Positions 25,279 to 33,695 are shown, counted from the first letter of the stretch. The stretch: DNA of 64,000 bases from Parasphaerochaeta coccoides DSM 17374 (GCF_000208385.1 NC_015436.1:620001-684000), one strand, 5' to 3'. Numbers and translations: made by a program. The notes: generated from the letters alone by a model not told the origin.

Positions 25279-25580
25279 AAGTTTTAGGAATCAACGGCAG
25301 CGCAAGAAAAGACGGCAACACCGCTATCATTATCCGAAAAGTATTTGAAAGATTAAATGAAGCGGAGATTGAAACAGAACTTATCCAGTTTTCGGGGCAG
25401 ATTATCGAGCCATGTAAAGCCTGTTTCGCCTGTGGCGGCAAAGGTAACTGCGTCTATCAAAAAGATATGTTTGCCGAAGTGTTTGCAAAGATGGTGCAGG
25501 CAGATGGCGTTATTTTTGGTTCGCCGAACGAGATTGTGGAAATCATATCCGGGCTGACGGGTAGGCGCGTCCACGAGTAG
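25275..25580 (+). pseudogene. Truncated NADPH-dependent FMN reductase/flavodoxin-like gene
   Basis: The first 86 residues match iron-sulfur flavoprotein/FMN reductases: KVLGINGSARKDGNTA (FMN phosphate loop), the paired cysteines CKACFACGGKGNC, and ADGVIFGSP. The family continues for about 100 further residues with the flavin-binding core; here the sequence switches after GSP to unrelated residues and stops at 101. It is therefore probably inactive. It marks a second deletion junction within a few hundred bases of the first. Confidence 0.72.
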
Positions 25581-25709
25581 TCGTTCAGGTTGTTCCCTCC
25601 GTTTTATACCGCCCACGGCAAAAATGCACACAGCAAAAGGCAAATCGTTGAACAGTAGTGATAATCGTTTAACCGTTGGCGAGGAGTGTGCATCTAAGGT
25701 TAAACATTC

Positions 25710-25760
25710 TTGACAAGTGAACGGTCGGTAACTTACACTATAAGTGAACGATTGGTAGCT
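25710..25760 (+). promoter_or_regulatory. Promoter and repeated operator of the TetR operon
   Basis: TTGACA (25710-25715) and TACACT (25734-25739) are 18 bases apart. Two direct copies of AAGTGAACG followed by a GGTA core (25715-25730 and 25742-25757, period 27) flank the -10 region. This fits autorepression by the TetR protein encoded from 25781. Confidence 0.6.
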
Positions 25761-25780
25761 GATTCAGGAAGGTTGCTTCA

Positions 25781-26410
25781 ATGGTTGATACTAAAGAGAA
25801 CATACTGCAAGCCGCTCTAAGGCTTTTTTCGCAGGACGGCTATGAGGCCGTGTCCGTCAGCGCCATCGCCGCAAAGCTTGGCGTGACCAAGCCCGCACTG
25901 TACAAGCACTACAAAAGCAAGCGCGACATCTTCGACCATATCGTCGAGCGGATGGTAGAGATAGATATGCAAAAGGCGGCGGCGTTCGATGTTCCTGTAG
26001 GGGCGTTTGTCCAAACACCGGGGGTTTCCCGCGAAGCGGTGCTTGAAAAGATAAAGTCATTCAGTTTGGCAATGTTCAGGTATTGGACCGAAGATCGGTT
26101 TGCCTCGAACTTTCGCAAAATGCTGACACTGGAACAATACCGCAACCCAGAGGCGGCGGCGTTGCTCAACCGATACCTGACAGGTGGCGTCATCGACTAC
26201 ACGGAGGACTTGATGCGCGAAGCGATAGCGTCCACGGCCTACAGGGACAAGGATGTAAAGGTTCTGGCCGTGGAGTATTTCGCTCCCATCTACCTGATGA
26301 TGAACCGGTACGATGGGACGGAGAACAAGGCTGATGCCGTCCAAATGGTGGAGAAGCACATTGAGTACTTCATGGACACGCTGTATATGGAAACGAGAGG
26401 AAAGAAGTAA
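25781..26410 (+). CDS. TetR/AcrR-family transcriptional regulator
   Basis: A 209-residue protein. Residues 1-50 are the TetR helix-turn-helix (ILQAALRLFSQDGYEAVSVSAIAAKLGVTKPALYKHYKSK); the rest is the helical ligand-binding domain. AGGAAGG precedes the ATG. It is the first gene of a run continuing with FMN-bind, flavodoxin and membrane proteins with 2-base gaps or overlaps, so it likely represses its own operon through the repeats upstream. Confidence 0.93.
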   Translation: MVDTKENILQAALRLFSQDGYEAVSVSAIAAKLGVTKPALYKHYKSKRDIFDHIVERMVEIDMQKAAAFDVPVGAFVQTPGVSREAVLEKIKSFSLAMFRYWTEDRFASNFRKMLTLEQYRNPEAAALLNRYLTGGVIDYTEDLMREAIASTAYRDKDVKVLAVEYFAPIYLMMNRYDGTENKADAVQMVEKHIEYFMDTLYMETRGKK

Positions 26411-26412
26411 GC

Positions 26413-26811
26413 ATGAGACAAAAAACAAAGACTGTTGCGGTTGTTGCTGGAGCGTTGGCCGTCCTGATTGTTGGCGTGTGGTTATTGGCAGGGATATACG
26501 CGAAGTCGGCAACCAAGGACATTATGTTCCAAACAGTGGATGCGGTTGGTGTTGCTGACGACATCTACGACGGATTATATGAGATTGCCCCGGTCAAAGC
26601 ATCTGTCCGGGTGACGGTCGAGGATGAGAAGATTACGAGTATCGACATACGGGAGCACCAGACCGGTCTTGGCGGGAAAGCTGAGGCGATTGCAGACGAT
26701 GTTATCCGAAACCAAAGTCTGGAAGTCGATGCAATCAGTGGCGCGACGGTCAGCAGTAATACGATTTTGAAGGCCATTGAAAACGCCCTTCAATCAGGAG
26801 AAAAAGACTAA
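26413..26811 (+). CDS. Membrane-anchored FMN-binding domain protein
   Basis: A 132-residue protein with an N-terminal membrane helix (residues 8-29) followed by one FMN-bind domain. It contains SIDIREHQTGLGGKAEAIADDVI and the SGATVSS motif, where FMN can be attached covalently to threonine as in RnfG and NqrC. It would be exported and face the periplasm. The next gene, a flavodoxin, starts directly at its stop, suggesting an electron-transfer pair. Confidence 0.85.
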   Translation: MRQKTKTVAVVAGALAVLIVGVWLLAGIYAKSATKDIMFQTVDAVGVADDIYDGLYEIAPVKASVRVTVEDEKITSIDIREHQTGLGGKAEAIADDVIRNQSLEVDAISGATVSSNTILKAIENALQSGEKD

Positions 26812-27353
26812 TGAATGAGAAAATAGCGGTCATTTACCAATCACACTACGGCGCCACAAGAAGGTATGCGGAGCGGATAGCGGCAGAGCTCGGCGCGGAC
26901 ATTATTGAGCGCAAGAAGGCGAGTGCCGCCATGCTTGCCGGATACGATTGTGTCATCTACGGCGGCGGGCTGTACGCGGGCGGTATCCTCGGCGTTTCGC
27001 TCGTGGCGAAGAACCCGGTTGAGAACCTCGTCGTGTTCACGGTCGGGCTTGCCGACCCCAAGACTACAGACTACACGGCCATTATCGACAAGAGTTTCCC
27101 GGAGGGCAGCAACAAACCGCTGTGCGTGTTCCACCTGCGCGGCGGTATCGACTACAAGGAACTGTCGTTCATCCACAAGGGCATGATGGGCATGGTCAAG
27201 AAAGCCGCGGAAAAGAAGCCCGAAGCGGAGCGCACAAGCGAGGACAGATTATTCCTGGAGACATACGGCAAGGCCATCGACTTTATGGACAGAGACAGCA
27301 TTGCTCCGCTTGTTTCATATGTTAACGGGATTATAAACGGGGCGACAAGATGA
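26811..27353 (+). CDS. Flavodoxin-domain protein (HemG-like)
   Basis: A 180-residue flavodoxin. The N-terminal IAVIYQSHYGATRRYAERIAAELG is the FMN phosphate-binding loop, and VIYGGGLYAGG is the second FMN loop. The overall layout resembles the flavodoxin domain family that includes protoporphyrinogen oxidase HemG, but no haem gene is adjacent, so the substrate is open. It has no signal peptide and so is cytoplasmic, opposite the FMN-bind partner. Its stop overlaps the next start by 4 bases. Confidence 0.8.
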   Translation: MNEKIAVIYQSHYGATRRYAERIAAELGADIIERKKASAAMLAGYDCVIYGGGLYAGGILGVSLVAKNPVENLVVFTVGLADPKTTDYTAIIDKSFPEGSNKPLCVFHLRGGIDYKELSFIHKGMMGMVKKAAEKKPEAERTSEDRLFLETYGKAIDFMDRDSIAPLVSYVNGIINGATR

Positions 27354-28192
27354 GAACGTTTCTCAAAATCTTGGGCGTGGGCGCGATAACGATTATTTTC
27401 CGCGTACTGTTCCAATTGCCTATGCAAGACACCGGACAGACGGTGCTTGCTCCAAGCATATTCGCAACAAACGGCACATTGCCCGTAGCGTTCAGCGTAT
27501 ATGGGTTGATTCTGTACAGCATGTTGACGGCGCTGTTTCTGCTCGTATCCCCGCGAATCATGGGAACAGGGGTGGTAAAGGGACTGAAATTTGCCCTTTC
27601 GCTCTGCGCCATATGGTCAATCTACCTGTTCGAGCCGCTCCCCCACGCCAAGTCTATTTTGCTCGACAGCGTGGCCTATGTTCTGGCTGATGGTGTGGCT
27701 CTGCTCGTAATGGGAGCGCTTTCCGGGTTGCTGTTGGGGCAAGGCAAAGACGAAGCCATAGCTGAAGAAAAGAGAAAACTACCCTTGACAAAAGTCGTGC
27801 CATCTGTTGTTGCGGTAGCCGCCGTCTTTGTCTGCGGCAGACTGCTTCAGTATGTTGCCTGCCACATATACTCATCTTTCGACACGAGGCCATTGGAGAC
27901 GATTATGTGGGACGTGGCGACGGGTTTGGTCGCCGCCGTTGTGATGCTTTGGTGGAGTGGGCGCATCCGAAAGATGGGCAGAATACAGAGCACGCTTGTG
28001 TTGGGGTGCTTGATGTTTGGCGTGAACTTGTTGCTTTTCAACTTCCTCATGCCGCTGGTGCTTGCAGTGGACATTGGGGATCTGATCGTGAGAACAGGGG
28101 TGGACACACTTGCAGTGACAATTGGATGCTTCTGTGCTATACCAAAAGTGACGCAAAGCGAAGTTGAGTCTACAAAGCGGCGATACGATTAA
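27350..28192 (+). CDS. Multi-pass membrane protein of unknown function
   Basis: A 280-residue protein with about seven hydrophobic segments (near residues 5-25, 45-65, 75-95, 105-128, 148-168, 185-205 and 215-250) and a basic C-terminal tail. No domain is recognised. Its start overlaps the flavodoxin stop, making it the fourth gene of the TetR operon. Its position suggests it connects the cytoplasmic flavodoxin and the periplasmic FMN protein, but this is inference. Confidence 0.6.
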   Translation: MRTFLKILGVGAITIIFRVLFQLPMQDTGQTVLAPSIFATNGTLPVAFSVYGLILYSMLTALFLLVSPRIMGTGVVKGLKFALSLCAIWSIYLFEPLPHAKSILLDSVAYVLADGVALLVMGALSGLLLGQGKDEAIAEEKRKLPLTKVVPSVVAVAAVFVCGRLLQYVACHIYSSFDTRPLETIMWDVATGLVAAVVMLWWSGRIRKMGRIQSTLVLGCLMFGVNLLLFNFLMPLVLAVDIGDLIVRTGVDTLAVTIGCFCAIPKVTQSEVESTKRRYD

Positions 28193-28248
28193 CCAAAAAA
28201 ACGAGAAACTTACGCCGTTATCTTCGTTGAAATGAGAATAGAGGGAAA

Positions 28249-28341
28249 ATGCTGTCATGTGTAAAAAGATACCGACAACAACGCGTTCATGCTCTCGGCG
28301 ACGAACTTATTCAAATCATAAAGGAGAATGTGCATGATTGA
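28249..28341 (+). pseudogene. Possible C-terminal remnant of a GntR (YtrA-like) regulator
   Basis: The 30-codon frame ends ALGDELIQIIKENVHD, which resembles the last helix of YtrA-type GntR regulators; these normally precede ABC ATPase-permease pairs like the one that follows. It overlaps the ATPase start by 8 bases, as a regulator gene would. The HTH-encoding part is absent. The match is short, so the call is tentative. Confidence 0.35.
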
Positions 28342-29182
28342 GTTTCAAAACGTTACCAAGTTATATGGGGAAACCGTCGGGCTGGACGATTTTTCCCTGT
28401 CGGTTTCGGAACCTGGCGTTTACTGTCTGCTTGGGCGCAACGGGGCGGGGAAGACCACGCTGATGAAGCTGTTGGCAGGGCATATTGAGGCGACTTCCGG
28501 CAGTGTTTGCGTATTTGGCAGGGAAGTAAGCCTGCTACACTCGCCTGATAGCGTCCATTACATGGAAAGCGGTGCAGCTCAATTCAACGTGAGGCTGGAA
28601 ACGCTGTTTAAATACGCTCGGTCGGTCAATCCCGGCTTTGACGCGCCCTTCGCGCTGAGAATGGCAAAGCGGTTCAAACTGGATTTGCGCAAGCGCTACA
28701 AGCAGCTTTCGTTCGGCATGAAAACGATGGCAAACACCTTGATTTCCGTGTCCTCCGGCAAGGACATCCTCCTGCTGGACGAGCCTGTCTTGGGTTTTGA
28801 CCCCATCATGCGCAGAACGTTTTACGATTTGTTGCAGGAGAGCTGCGCCGAAAAACCGAGAGTTGTCATCGTCTCCACTCACATCATCGATGAGATTGCA
28901 AAGATCGCAGAGCGGCTGATCATCATTGACGAAGGGCGGCTCGTGCTGTTTTGCGGTATGTCCGAGATCGGCGAGAGAGCTTACTTGGTGGTCGGGCCTG
29001 CGGAGCTTGTTACGGCGGCGACCGAAGGGCTTAGGGTAATCGGAGAAACAACGGCGGGAGGATTCCTGTCCCGGAGCGTCTATGACCGAAGAATCCCCGA
29101 CAGCGACAAATACACCGTATCCGCACTGAGCTTACAGGATTTCTTTGTCGGGCTTGTGGGCAATGAAATGGAGGGCATGTAA
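28334..29182 (+). CDS. ABC transporter ATPase
   Basis: The ATG at 28334 has AAGGAG 7 bases upstream; one at 28328 is too close. The product is 282 residues. Walker A is GRNGAGKTT and Walker B ILLLDEPVLGFD. The signature is altered to LSFGMK, a variant seen in YtrB/bacitracin-type exporters. The His switch is STHIID. The C-terminal 80 residues are an accessory domain. It pairs with the membrane protein starting directly after its stop. Confidence 0.88.
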   Translation: MIEFQNVTKLYGETVGLDDFSLSVSEPGVYCLLGRNGAGKTTLMKLLAGHIEATSGSVCVFGREVSLLHSPDSVHYMESGAAQFNVRLETLFKYARSVNPGFDAPFALRMAKRFKLDLRKRYKQLSFGMKTMANTLISVSSGKDILLLDEPVLGFDPIMRRTFYDLLQESCAEKPRVVIVSTHIIDEIAKIAERLIIIDEGRLVLFCGMSEIGERAYLVVGPAELVTAATEGLRVIGETTAGGFLSRSVYDRRIPDSDKYTVSALSLQDFFVGLVGNEMEGM

Positions 29183-29869
29183 ATGAAAACGATTCAAGGC
29201 ATCGTGAAAATCAATCTGAAACAGTCCAAACTGGCGTATTTGATCGCCGGAATAGTGTTTTTTGCGACCGCCGTGTCAGACATCATTACCCGCGTGATAC
29301 TTCGCATCGGCAGCGGAATGGCGCTCGGCAATTATCTGCTCATTTTGCCTCTGCTCATGGGCATATTCATCCCAGCGATAAACTTTTCCAAACTGCTGAA
29401 TCTAGGGTGCAAACGCCTGGATTTCTTTAAGGGCTGCCTGCCTACTTACGCGCTTGCCTCGTTTTGCACGACGCTTGTCTGCCTCGTTTTGTGGCTTTTT
29501 CATGATCCCTTCATGCTGCCGTTTTCGAGTGACCCGTCGCTTTACAACCTGTTCGATGTTTTCGGTTTCGCAAAAAACGGTGAGATGGTAGCGTTCATAC
29601 AAATGTTCACATTGTTGTTGCTGACTTCCTGTGCGGCACACACGCTGACCTTGGTGCAAGGGCACTGGTATGGCTGGCTTGCGGATGTACTCATAGTCGC
29701 CGTGATTGCCGTGTTCACGCCGATAGCACCGCTTCGCGCCACCCTGAGTTGGTTTTTCGACCTGATTATTTTTAACAATCTGGCAATCGTGCAAATCCTG
29801 TCCTGCGTCGTATTGAGCGTCGCAGTTTATGCGACCGGGCTTGTCCCGATCAGAGAGAAACAGATATGA
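29183..29869 (+). CDS. ABC transporter membrane subunit
   Basis: A 228-residue protein with about six hydrophobic segments and a short cytoplasmic N-terminus (MKTIQGIVKINLKQSK). It begins at the base after the ATPase stop. This two-gene arrangement is typical of ABC-2-type exporters for small hydrophobic compounds. The family cannot be named more closely, and the substrate is unknown. Confidence 0.75.
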   Translation: MKTIQGIVKINLKQSKLAYLIAGIVFFATAVSDIITRVILRIGSGMALGNYLLILPLLMGIFIPAINFSKLLNLGCKRLDFFKGCLPTYALASFCTTLVCLVLWLFHDPFMLPFSSDPSLYNLFDVFGFAKNGEMVAFIQMFTLLLLTSCAAHTLTLVQGHWYGWLADVLIVAVIAVFTPIAPLRATLSWFFDLIIFNNLAIVQILSCVVLSVAVYATGLVPIREKQI

Positions 29870-29901
29870 ACGAGGATAGATAGATTAAAAAGGAGACGGT
29901 C

Positions 29902-29955
29902 ATGGCATGGTACGTGATGAAATCAAAAAAAGGGAGAAAAGCACATGACGATTGA
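29902..29955 (+). CDS. Possible 17-aa leader peptide
   Basis: A short frame (MAWYVMKSKKGRKAHDD) starts 5 bases after an AAAAAGGAG and ends by overlapping the start of the GyrI-like gene in another frame. It may couple translation of that gene, or be a gene remnant. There is no other support. Confidence 0.25.
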   Translation: MAWYVMKSKKGRKAHDD

Positions 29956-30586
29956 TTACAAGAAAACACAGAAAGACCTGTATCAGCCCAAACTCTCTCC
30001 ATCCATCATCGACGTGCCGGAGATGGTTTTCATCATGGTGGACGGGTATGGCGATCCGAACACGAGCGCGGAATATCAATCTGCCGTGGAAATCCTATAT
30101 GGGCTATCCTATTCTATCAAGATGAGCAAGAAGAACGGCGACCGGCCGGAGGGGTATTTCGATTATGTCGTACCACCGCTTGAGGGGTTGTGGTGGCATA
30201 GGGACGGCAGCGTAATTTCGGATATTTTCGATAAAGCTCAATTTGCTTGGACTTCAATGATTCGGCAGCCGGAATTTGTCACCTCAGAGGTGTTTGATTC
30301 CTTGAAGGGTGTACTTGCAAAGAAGAAACCAGAACTCGACTTGTCGCTTGCGCGTCTCGAAAAGTTCACAGAGGGACTTTGCGCCCAGATTTTACATATT
30401 GGCTCTTATGACGATGAACCTGCGACCATGGCCATGTTGGAAAGGTTTATCGCACAGATAGGGATGCAGCCTGATTTTACGAAGAAACGCAGACATCACG
30501 AAGTCTATTTGAACGACCCGCGAAAGACTGCGCCGGAAAAATTAAAGACGGTGATTCGGTATCCGATACGTCGCAAGGAGGACTGA
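29945..30586 (+). CDS. GyrI-like small-molecule-binding domain protein
   Basis: A 213-residue stand-alone GyrI-like/SOUL-fold ligand-binding protein, recognisable from MVFIMVDGYGDPN, the EGLWWHRDG stretch and HHEVYLNDPRKTAPEKLKTVIRYP at the end. Proteins of this group bind hydrophobic ligands, and some hydrolyse electrophiles. AGGGAGAAAAGCAC precedes the ATG. It is followed 3 bases later by a PPOX-type gene, so the two are co-transcribed. Confidence 0.85.
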   Translation: MTIDYKKTQKDLYQPKLSPSIIDVPEMVFIMVDGYGDPNTSAEYQSAVEILYGLSYSIKMSKKNGDRPEGYFDYVVPPLEGLWWHRDGSVISDIFDKAQFAWTSMIRQPEFVTSEVFDSLKGVLAKKKPELDLSLARLEKFTEGLCAQILHIGSYDDEPATMAMLERFIAQIGMQPDFTKKRRHHEVYLNDPRKTAPEKLKTVIRYPIRRKED

Positions 30587-30589
30587 ACC

Positions 30590-31036
30590 ATGATGCGTGA
30601 CCCGAAAAAGACAATAGGCGATCTCATAGACAAGCAAGGCGTGGCCTTCATCGGCTCCATCTCCACTGATGGCTTTCCCAATATGAAAGCCATGCTGCCG
30701 CCACGCAAGCGGGAGGGAATCCACGAATTCTGGTTCACCACCAACACATCGTCTATGCGCGTGGCGCAGTATCACAAAAATTCAAGTGCCTGCATCTATT
30801 TTTACGACAAGCGATTCTTTCGCGGGGTGATGCTCATTGGGACGATGGAGGTTATGGAAGATGCTGAATCGAAAGGGGCAATCTGGCGAGATGGCGATAC
30901 GATGTATTACAAAGGTGGCGTGACCGACCCGGATTACTGTGTGTTGAAATTTACGGCGCAAAGCGGACGGTATTGCAGCAACTTCAAGAGCGAGGATTTT
31001 GGCGTATGGGATACAAAGTCGGCAAAATCTCAATGA
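30590..31036 (+). CDS. Pyridoxamine 5'-phosphate oxidase-fold flavin-binding protein
   Basis: A 148-residue split-barrel protein. GVAFIGSISTDGFPNMKAML at the N-terminus and FWFTTNTSSMRVAQYHKNSSACIYFYD in the middle are typical of this family, which binds FMN, F420 or haem. The role could be reduction of a small toxic compound. AAGGAGG lies 8 bases before the first of two ATGs. The end carries a CSNFKSEDFGV extension. Confidence 0.82.
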   Translation: MMRDPKKTIGDLIDKQGVAFIGSISTDGFPNMKAMLPPRKREGIHEFWFTTNTSSMRVAQYHKNSSACIYFYDKRFFRGVMLIGTMEVMEDAESKGAIWRDGDTMYYKGGVTDPDYCVLKFTAQSGRYCSNFKSEDFGVWDTKSAKSQ

Positions 31037-31081
31037 AAGAGAAGCACGTCATGTTTAATAAGGCAACGGAGGGTTGACACT

Positions 31082-31171
31082 ATGGCAGGAATTGGACATC
31101 CCATGATTGGATGTTGCGAAATTGACTGGAATGTGGCGGTTGAAGAAACTCCAAGGAAAAAGGAAGGTTAA
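31082..31171 (+). CDS. Small ORF (29 aa) between the PPOX-like and DUF2200 genes
   Basis: It has a ribosome site (GGAGGG, 31069-31074) 7 bases before the ATG. The product includes GHPMIGCCEIDWNVAVEE. It ends three bases before the DUF2200 start, consistent with translation in the same operon. It could be a real small protein or what is left of a larger gene. No function is recognised. Confidence 0.4.
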   Translation: MAGIGHPMIGCCEIDWNVAVEETPRKKEG

Positions 31172-31174
31172 GCT

Positions 31175-31525
31175 GTGAATAATGAGCGTGTTTTCAAAAT
31201 GAAAGTGTCAGATGTGTATCCCATGCTCATCCAAAAGGTGGAGCGCAAAGGACGTGAAAAAACTGAAGTCGATGTGATTACGTGCTGGCTGACCGGGTAC
31301 GACATCCAGGGGCTGAAATCCCAGCTTGAAAAGGAAGCCAGTTATGAACAGTTTTTCGCTGAGGCTCCGCAGATAAACTCCAATGCAAACAAAATCACAG
31401 GAGTTGTCTGCGGTATTCGTGTCGAAGACATCACGGATCCTCTGATGCAAAAAGTGCGTTGGCTTGACAAGCTGGTGGACGAGTTGGCAAAGGGCAAAGC
31501 CATGGAGAAGATATTGAGGAGTTGA
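31175..31525 (+). CDS. DUF2200 family protein
   Basis: A 116-residue protein with the compact DUF2200 sequence: VYPMLIQKVERKGR, EVDVITCWLTGYD, the FF-A-P segment, and ITGVVCGIRVEDITDPLMQKVRWLDKLVDELAKGK. No biochemical role is established for the family. It starts with GTG, preceded by AAGGAAGG. It closes the plus-strand accessory operon. Confidence 0.82.
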   Translation: MNNERVFKMKVSDVYPMLIQKVERKGREKTEVDVITCWLTGYDIQGLKSQLEKEASYEQFFAEAPQINSNANKITGVVCGIRVEDITDPLMQKVRWLDKLVDELAKGKAMEKILRS

Positions 31526-31644
31526 GAGGGAGTCCCTTGGATGATGAATCAATGTTGTGAGAGCTTGCGCCAGCGTAATGGAAAAGGGACGAAAAAGGGA
31601 AGTCTTTCAGTTGCTCCCACATGATTTGGAAAAACCATTGATTC

Positions 31645-32643
31645 CTATTTTTTCCTAAAGACATCAAGCCCTAAAGTCTTCCTGCCACCTTCGGAAACAC
31701 CCCTGACGCCAGGTAGCAATTCCACGAAACAGTAGCCGAGAAGCTCTCCATTTTCGTCTTTGATGTCCGCAAGTAATTCGAAGAAAAACACGTTGAACAT
31801 ACCATCCGCCTTGGGCGTTATCGTATACTTCTTGTCGTTTATCGTCACCGTCCAGCCATTCGAGAACTGTTTGCCTTCGTAAGTGATGACGCCGCTCGAT
31901 TCAAGGTGATAGTCGTTTAAGCGGTGGTAGTCGCCGCTTTCGGTGATGTATGTGCCGTCGTAGTAATTGTCTTGCGGGAACGCAAACAGCATAACTTCTG
32001 TATTATCGAAGAAACGTAGTGAAAACCACTCCCAGCATGTCCTGCTGTCACGAATCGAATATGTACCACCTTGTCGGTCAAACCAAGTCTTACCGCACAT
32101 GTTAGCGTAAGTTCTTCCGCCAAGTGTGAGGCTTCCGCTTGTTTTAAGGTTCGTGAATGAATAGTAATAAGTGCGTTCCTTTTCACCAGGTATCCCCATC
32201 TGAAGGATTCCGTTGTCGCAATGCCAGGTCGGTGGTTTGACAGCTTCCATATCAACTTCAAGGTTGAACTCATCTGAATACATCTTCAGGTGCATCTTTC
32301 CCTTGCTTGAATGTGTGTTCGAGGCAAAGGAGACGCTAGCACGTCTATCGACCGAGAGAAGGGTATCGTTAGTAGTTACGCCTTTGCCAAACAGCAGAGG
32401 TACTTGAATGTTGTAGTGCTTTTTTGTTTTGAAATCTGTGACAGAGCAAATCAACAGCCTTATTGTCACTCCGAATAGATTCACCTGCGCCAAAGTAAAC
32501 TGATAACTGAAAAAGGAGCTTTTCCCGTCTTCAAGGTATCCGGTACAATACCACCACTCCGAGTTTTTCTTGTGAGTCATGAATTCTTCGTCAAAGGAAC
32601 GCGGGGGTATTCCTGTTCCTGTAGTATAAACGATTTTACCCAT
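31645..32643 (-). CDS. AttH/CrtC-like lipocalin-fold protein (hydroxyneurosporene synthase type)
   Basis: A 332-residue protein. The N-terminal EEFMTHKKNSEWWYCTGYLEDG and central CGKTWFDRQGGTY/WEWFSLRFFDN motifs are those of the CrtC/AttH two-lipocalin family, which includes carotenoid 1,2-hydratases. No carotenoid gene is near, so a role in lipid or isoprenoid hydration is only a guess. There is no signal peptide. It is read against the accessory operon and divergent from the nitroreductase. Confidence 0.72.
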   Translation of the reverse strand: MGKIVYTTGTGIPPRSFDEEFMTHKKNSEWWYCTGYLEDGKSSFFSYQFTLAQVNLFGVTIRLLICSVTDFKTKKHYNIQVPLLFGKGVTTNDTLLSVDRRASVSFASNTHSSKGKMHLKMYSDEFNLEVDMEAVKPPTWHCDNGILQMGIPGEKERTYYYSFTNLKTSGSLTLGGRTYANMCGKTWFDRQGGTYSIRDSRTCWEWFSLRFFDNTEVMLFAFPQDNYYDGTYITESGDYHRLNDYHLESSGVITYEGKQFSNGWTVTINDKKYTITPKADGMFNVFFFELLADIKDENGELLGYCFVELLPGVRGVSEGGRKTLGLDVFRKK

Positions 32644-32954
32644 TTGCTCATACTCCTAAAATAGTTGGATCGATTGTGGATTCAAGAGAACCCACAGTTC
32701 TCGTCGGTACGTACCTGTGTACAAAAACTAACAATTCCCTCGTCCGTTTAGGACGCTTGCTCATGTATGATGACGAGAGGATGACATCCTTGACCCCAAC
32801 CATATACGGACTATATAGTAGATTATATAATCTAGAGTTACCCAAACCGCAAGGAGATTTATCAGCTTTGCAAAAAACATTGCTGATGAGACAATGGTCA
32901 TCTTCGGAAAAGCGCTGGGTCGGATGTTGTATAAGGTGTAAAGGAGTTGGCAAA
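32644..32954. other. Divergent intergenic region between the AttH-like and nitroreductase genes
   Basis: There is an open frame through this stretch continuous with the nitroreductase, but its codons do not resemble the family and it has no ribosome site. An AT-rich segment around 32808-32835 probably holds promoters. No gene is supported. Confidence 0.5.
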
Positions 32955-33629
32955 ATGATGGATTTACATGAAGCGATAGAGAAGCGACACTCAGTCCGCA
33001 AATACGTGGAGGATTTGATTCCTGAAAGCGCAACACAAGACTTACACAAATATGTCGATGAGTGTAACCGAGAGAGCGGTCTTTCGATGCAGCTTCTTAT
33101 TAACGAACCCAAGGGATTTGCGGGGATTTTTCGGGGTGCCATACTCAAGAATGCGACGAACTACCTTGCCATCGTTGGAAAGGACGACGACCGACTTGCT
33201 GAGACCGGCGGATACTATGGGGAGAAGGTCGTGCTTAAGGCTATGCAGCTTGGTATCTCCTCGTGCTGGTTCGCGATGGGCGTAAAGAAGGACGCCATCA
33301 AGATTGGCATTGGTGAAAAAATGCTTATCGTGGTCGCACTCGGCATCGGAGCGTCCGAAGGGAAGCCTCACTTGGCGAAACCTCTTGAGAAATTCTATAC
33401 CATTGAATCGGGGAGTACTCCCAAAAAATGGTTCCTGAATGGAGTCAAAGCCGCGGCGCTCGCGCCGACTGCCCGCAACCAGCAGAAGTTCCGCTTCATA
33501 CTGGAGCCTGACGGACGCGTCAAGGCTGAGTCGCTCGGCGGAGCGTTCTCTGATGTCGATCTCGGAATCGTGAAGTACCACTTCGAGATTGGTGCTGGGG
33601 CGGGTAGTTTTGAGTGGGTTCGGGCATGA
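32955..33629 (+). CDS. Nitroreductase-family flavoprotein
   Basis: The ATG at 32955 follows AAGGAG (32941-32946); 224 residues. The N-terminal DLHEAIEKRHSVRKYVEDLI is the FMN-phosphate-binding start of nitroreductases. The central GYYGEKVVLKAMQLGISSCWF and the C-terminal APTARNQQKFRF also fit, the latter resembling the TM1586-like nitroreductase group with a duplicated half. Such enzymes reduce nitro compounds or quinones with NAD(P)H. It is a single gene at the right end of the accessory region. Confidence 0.88.
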   Translation: MMDLHEAIEKRHSVRKYVEDLIPESATQDLHKYVDECNRESGLSMQLLINEPKGFAGIFRGAILKNATNYLAIVGKDDDRLAETGGYYGEKVVLKAMQLGISSCWFAMGVKKDAIKIGIGEKMLIVVALGIGASEGKPHLAKPLEKFYTIESGSTPKKWFLNGVKAAALAPTARNQQKFRFILEPDGRVKAESLGGAFSDVDLGIVKYHFEIGAGAGSFEWVRA

Positions 33630-33695
33630 AACAATGTTTTCTTGATAAGAAAGAACTTGTGGAGAATGTTCATATATTCTTCCTAAGTGAAATGC

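Noticed and set aside
32676-32954. N-terminal extension of 93 codons on the nitroreductase
   Set aside because: The extension does not match the family and the ATG at 32955 has a proper ribosome site.
20610-33629. Clear direct repeats marking an island integrated in the ssrA 3' end
   Set aside because: No second copy of the ssrA T-arm/3' end was found in the window, so the island boundary cannot be proven.
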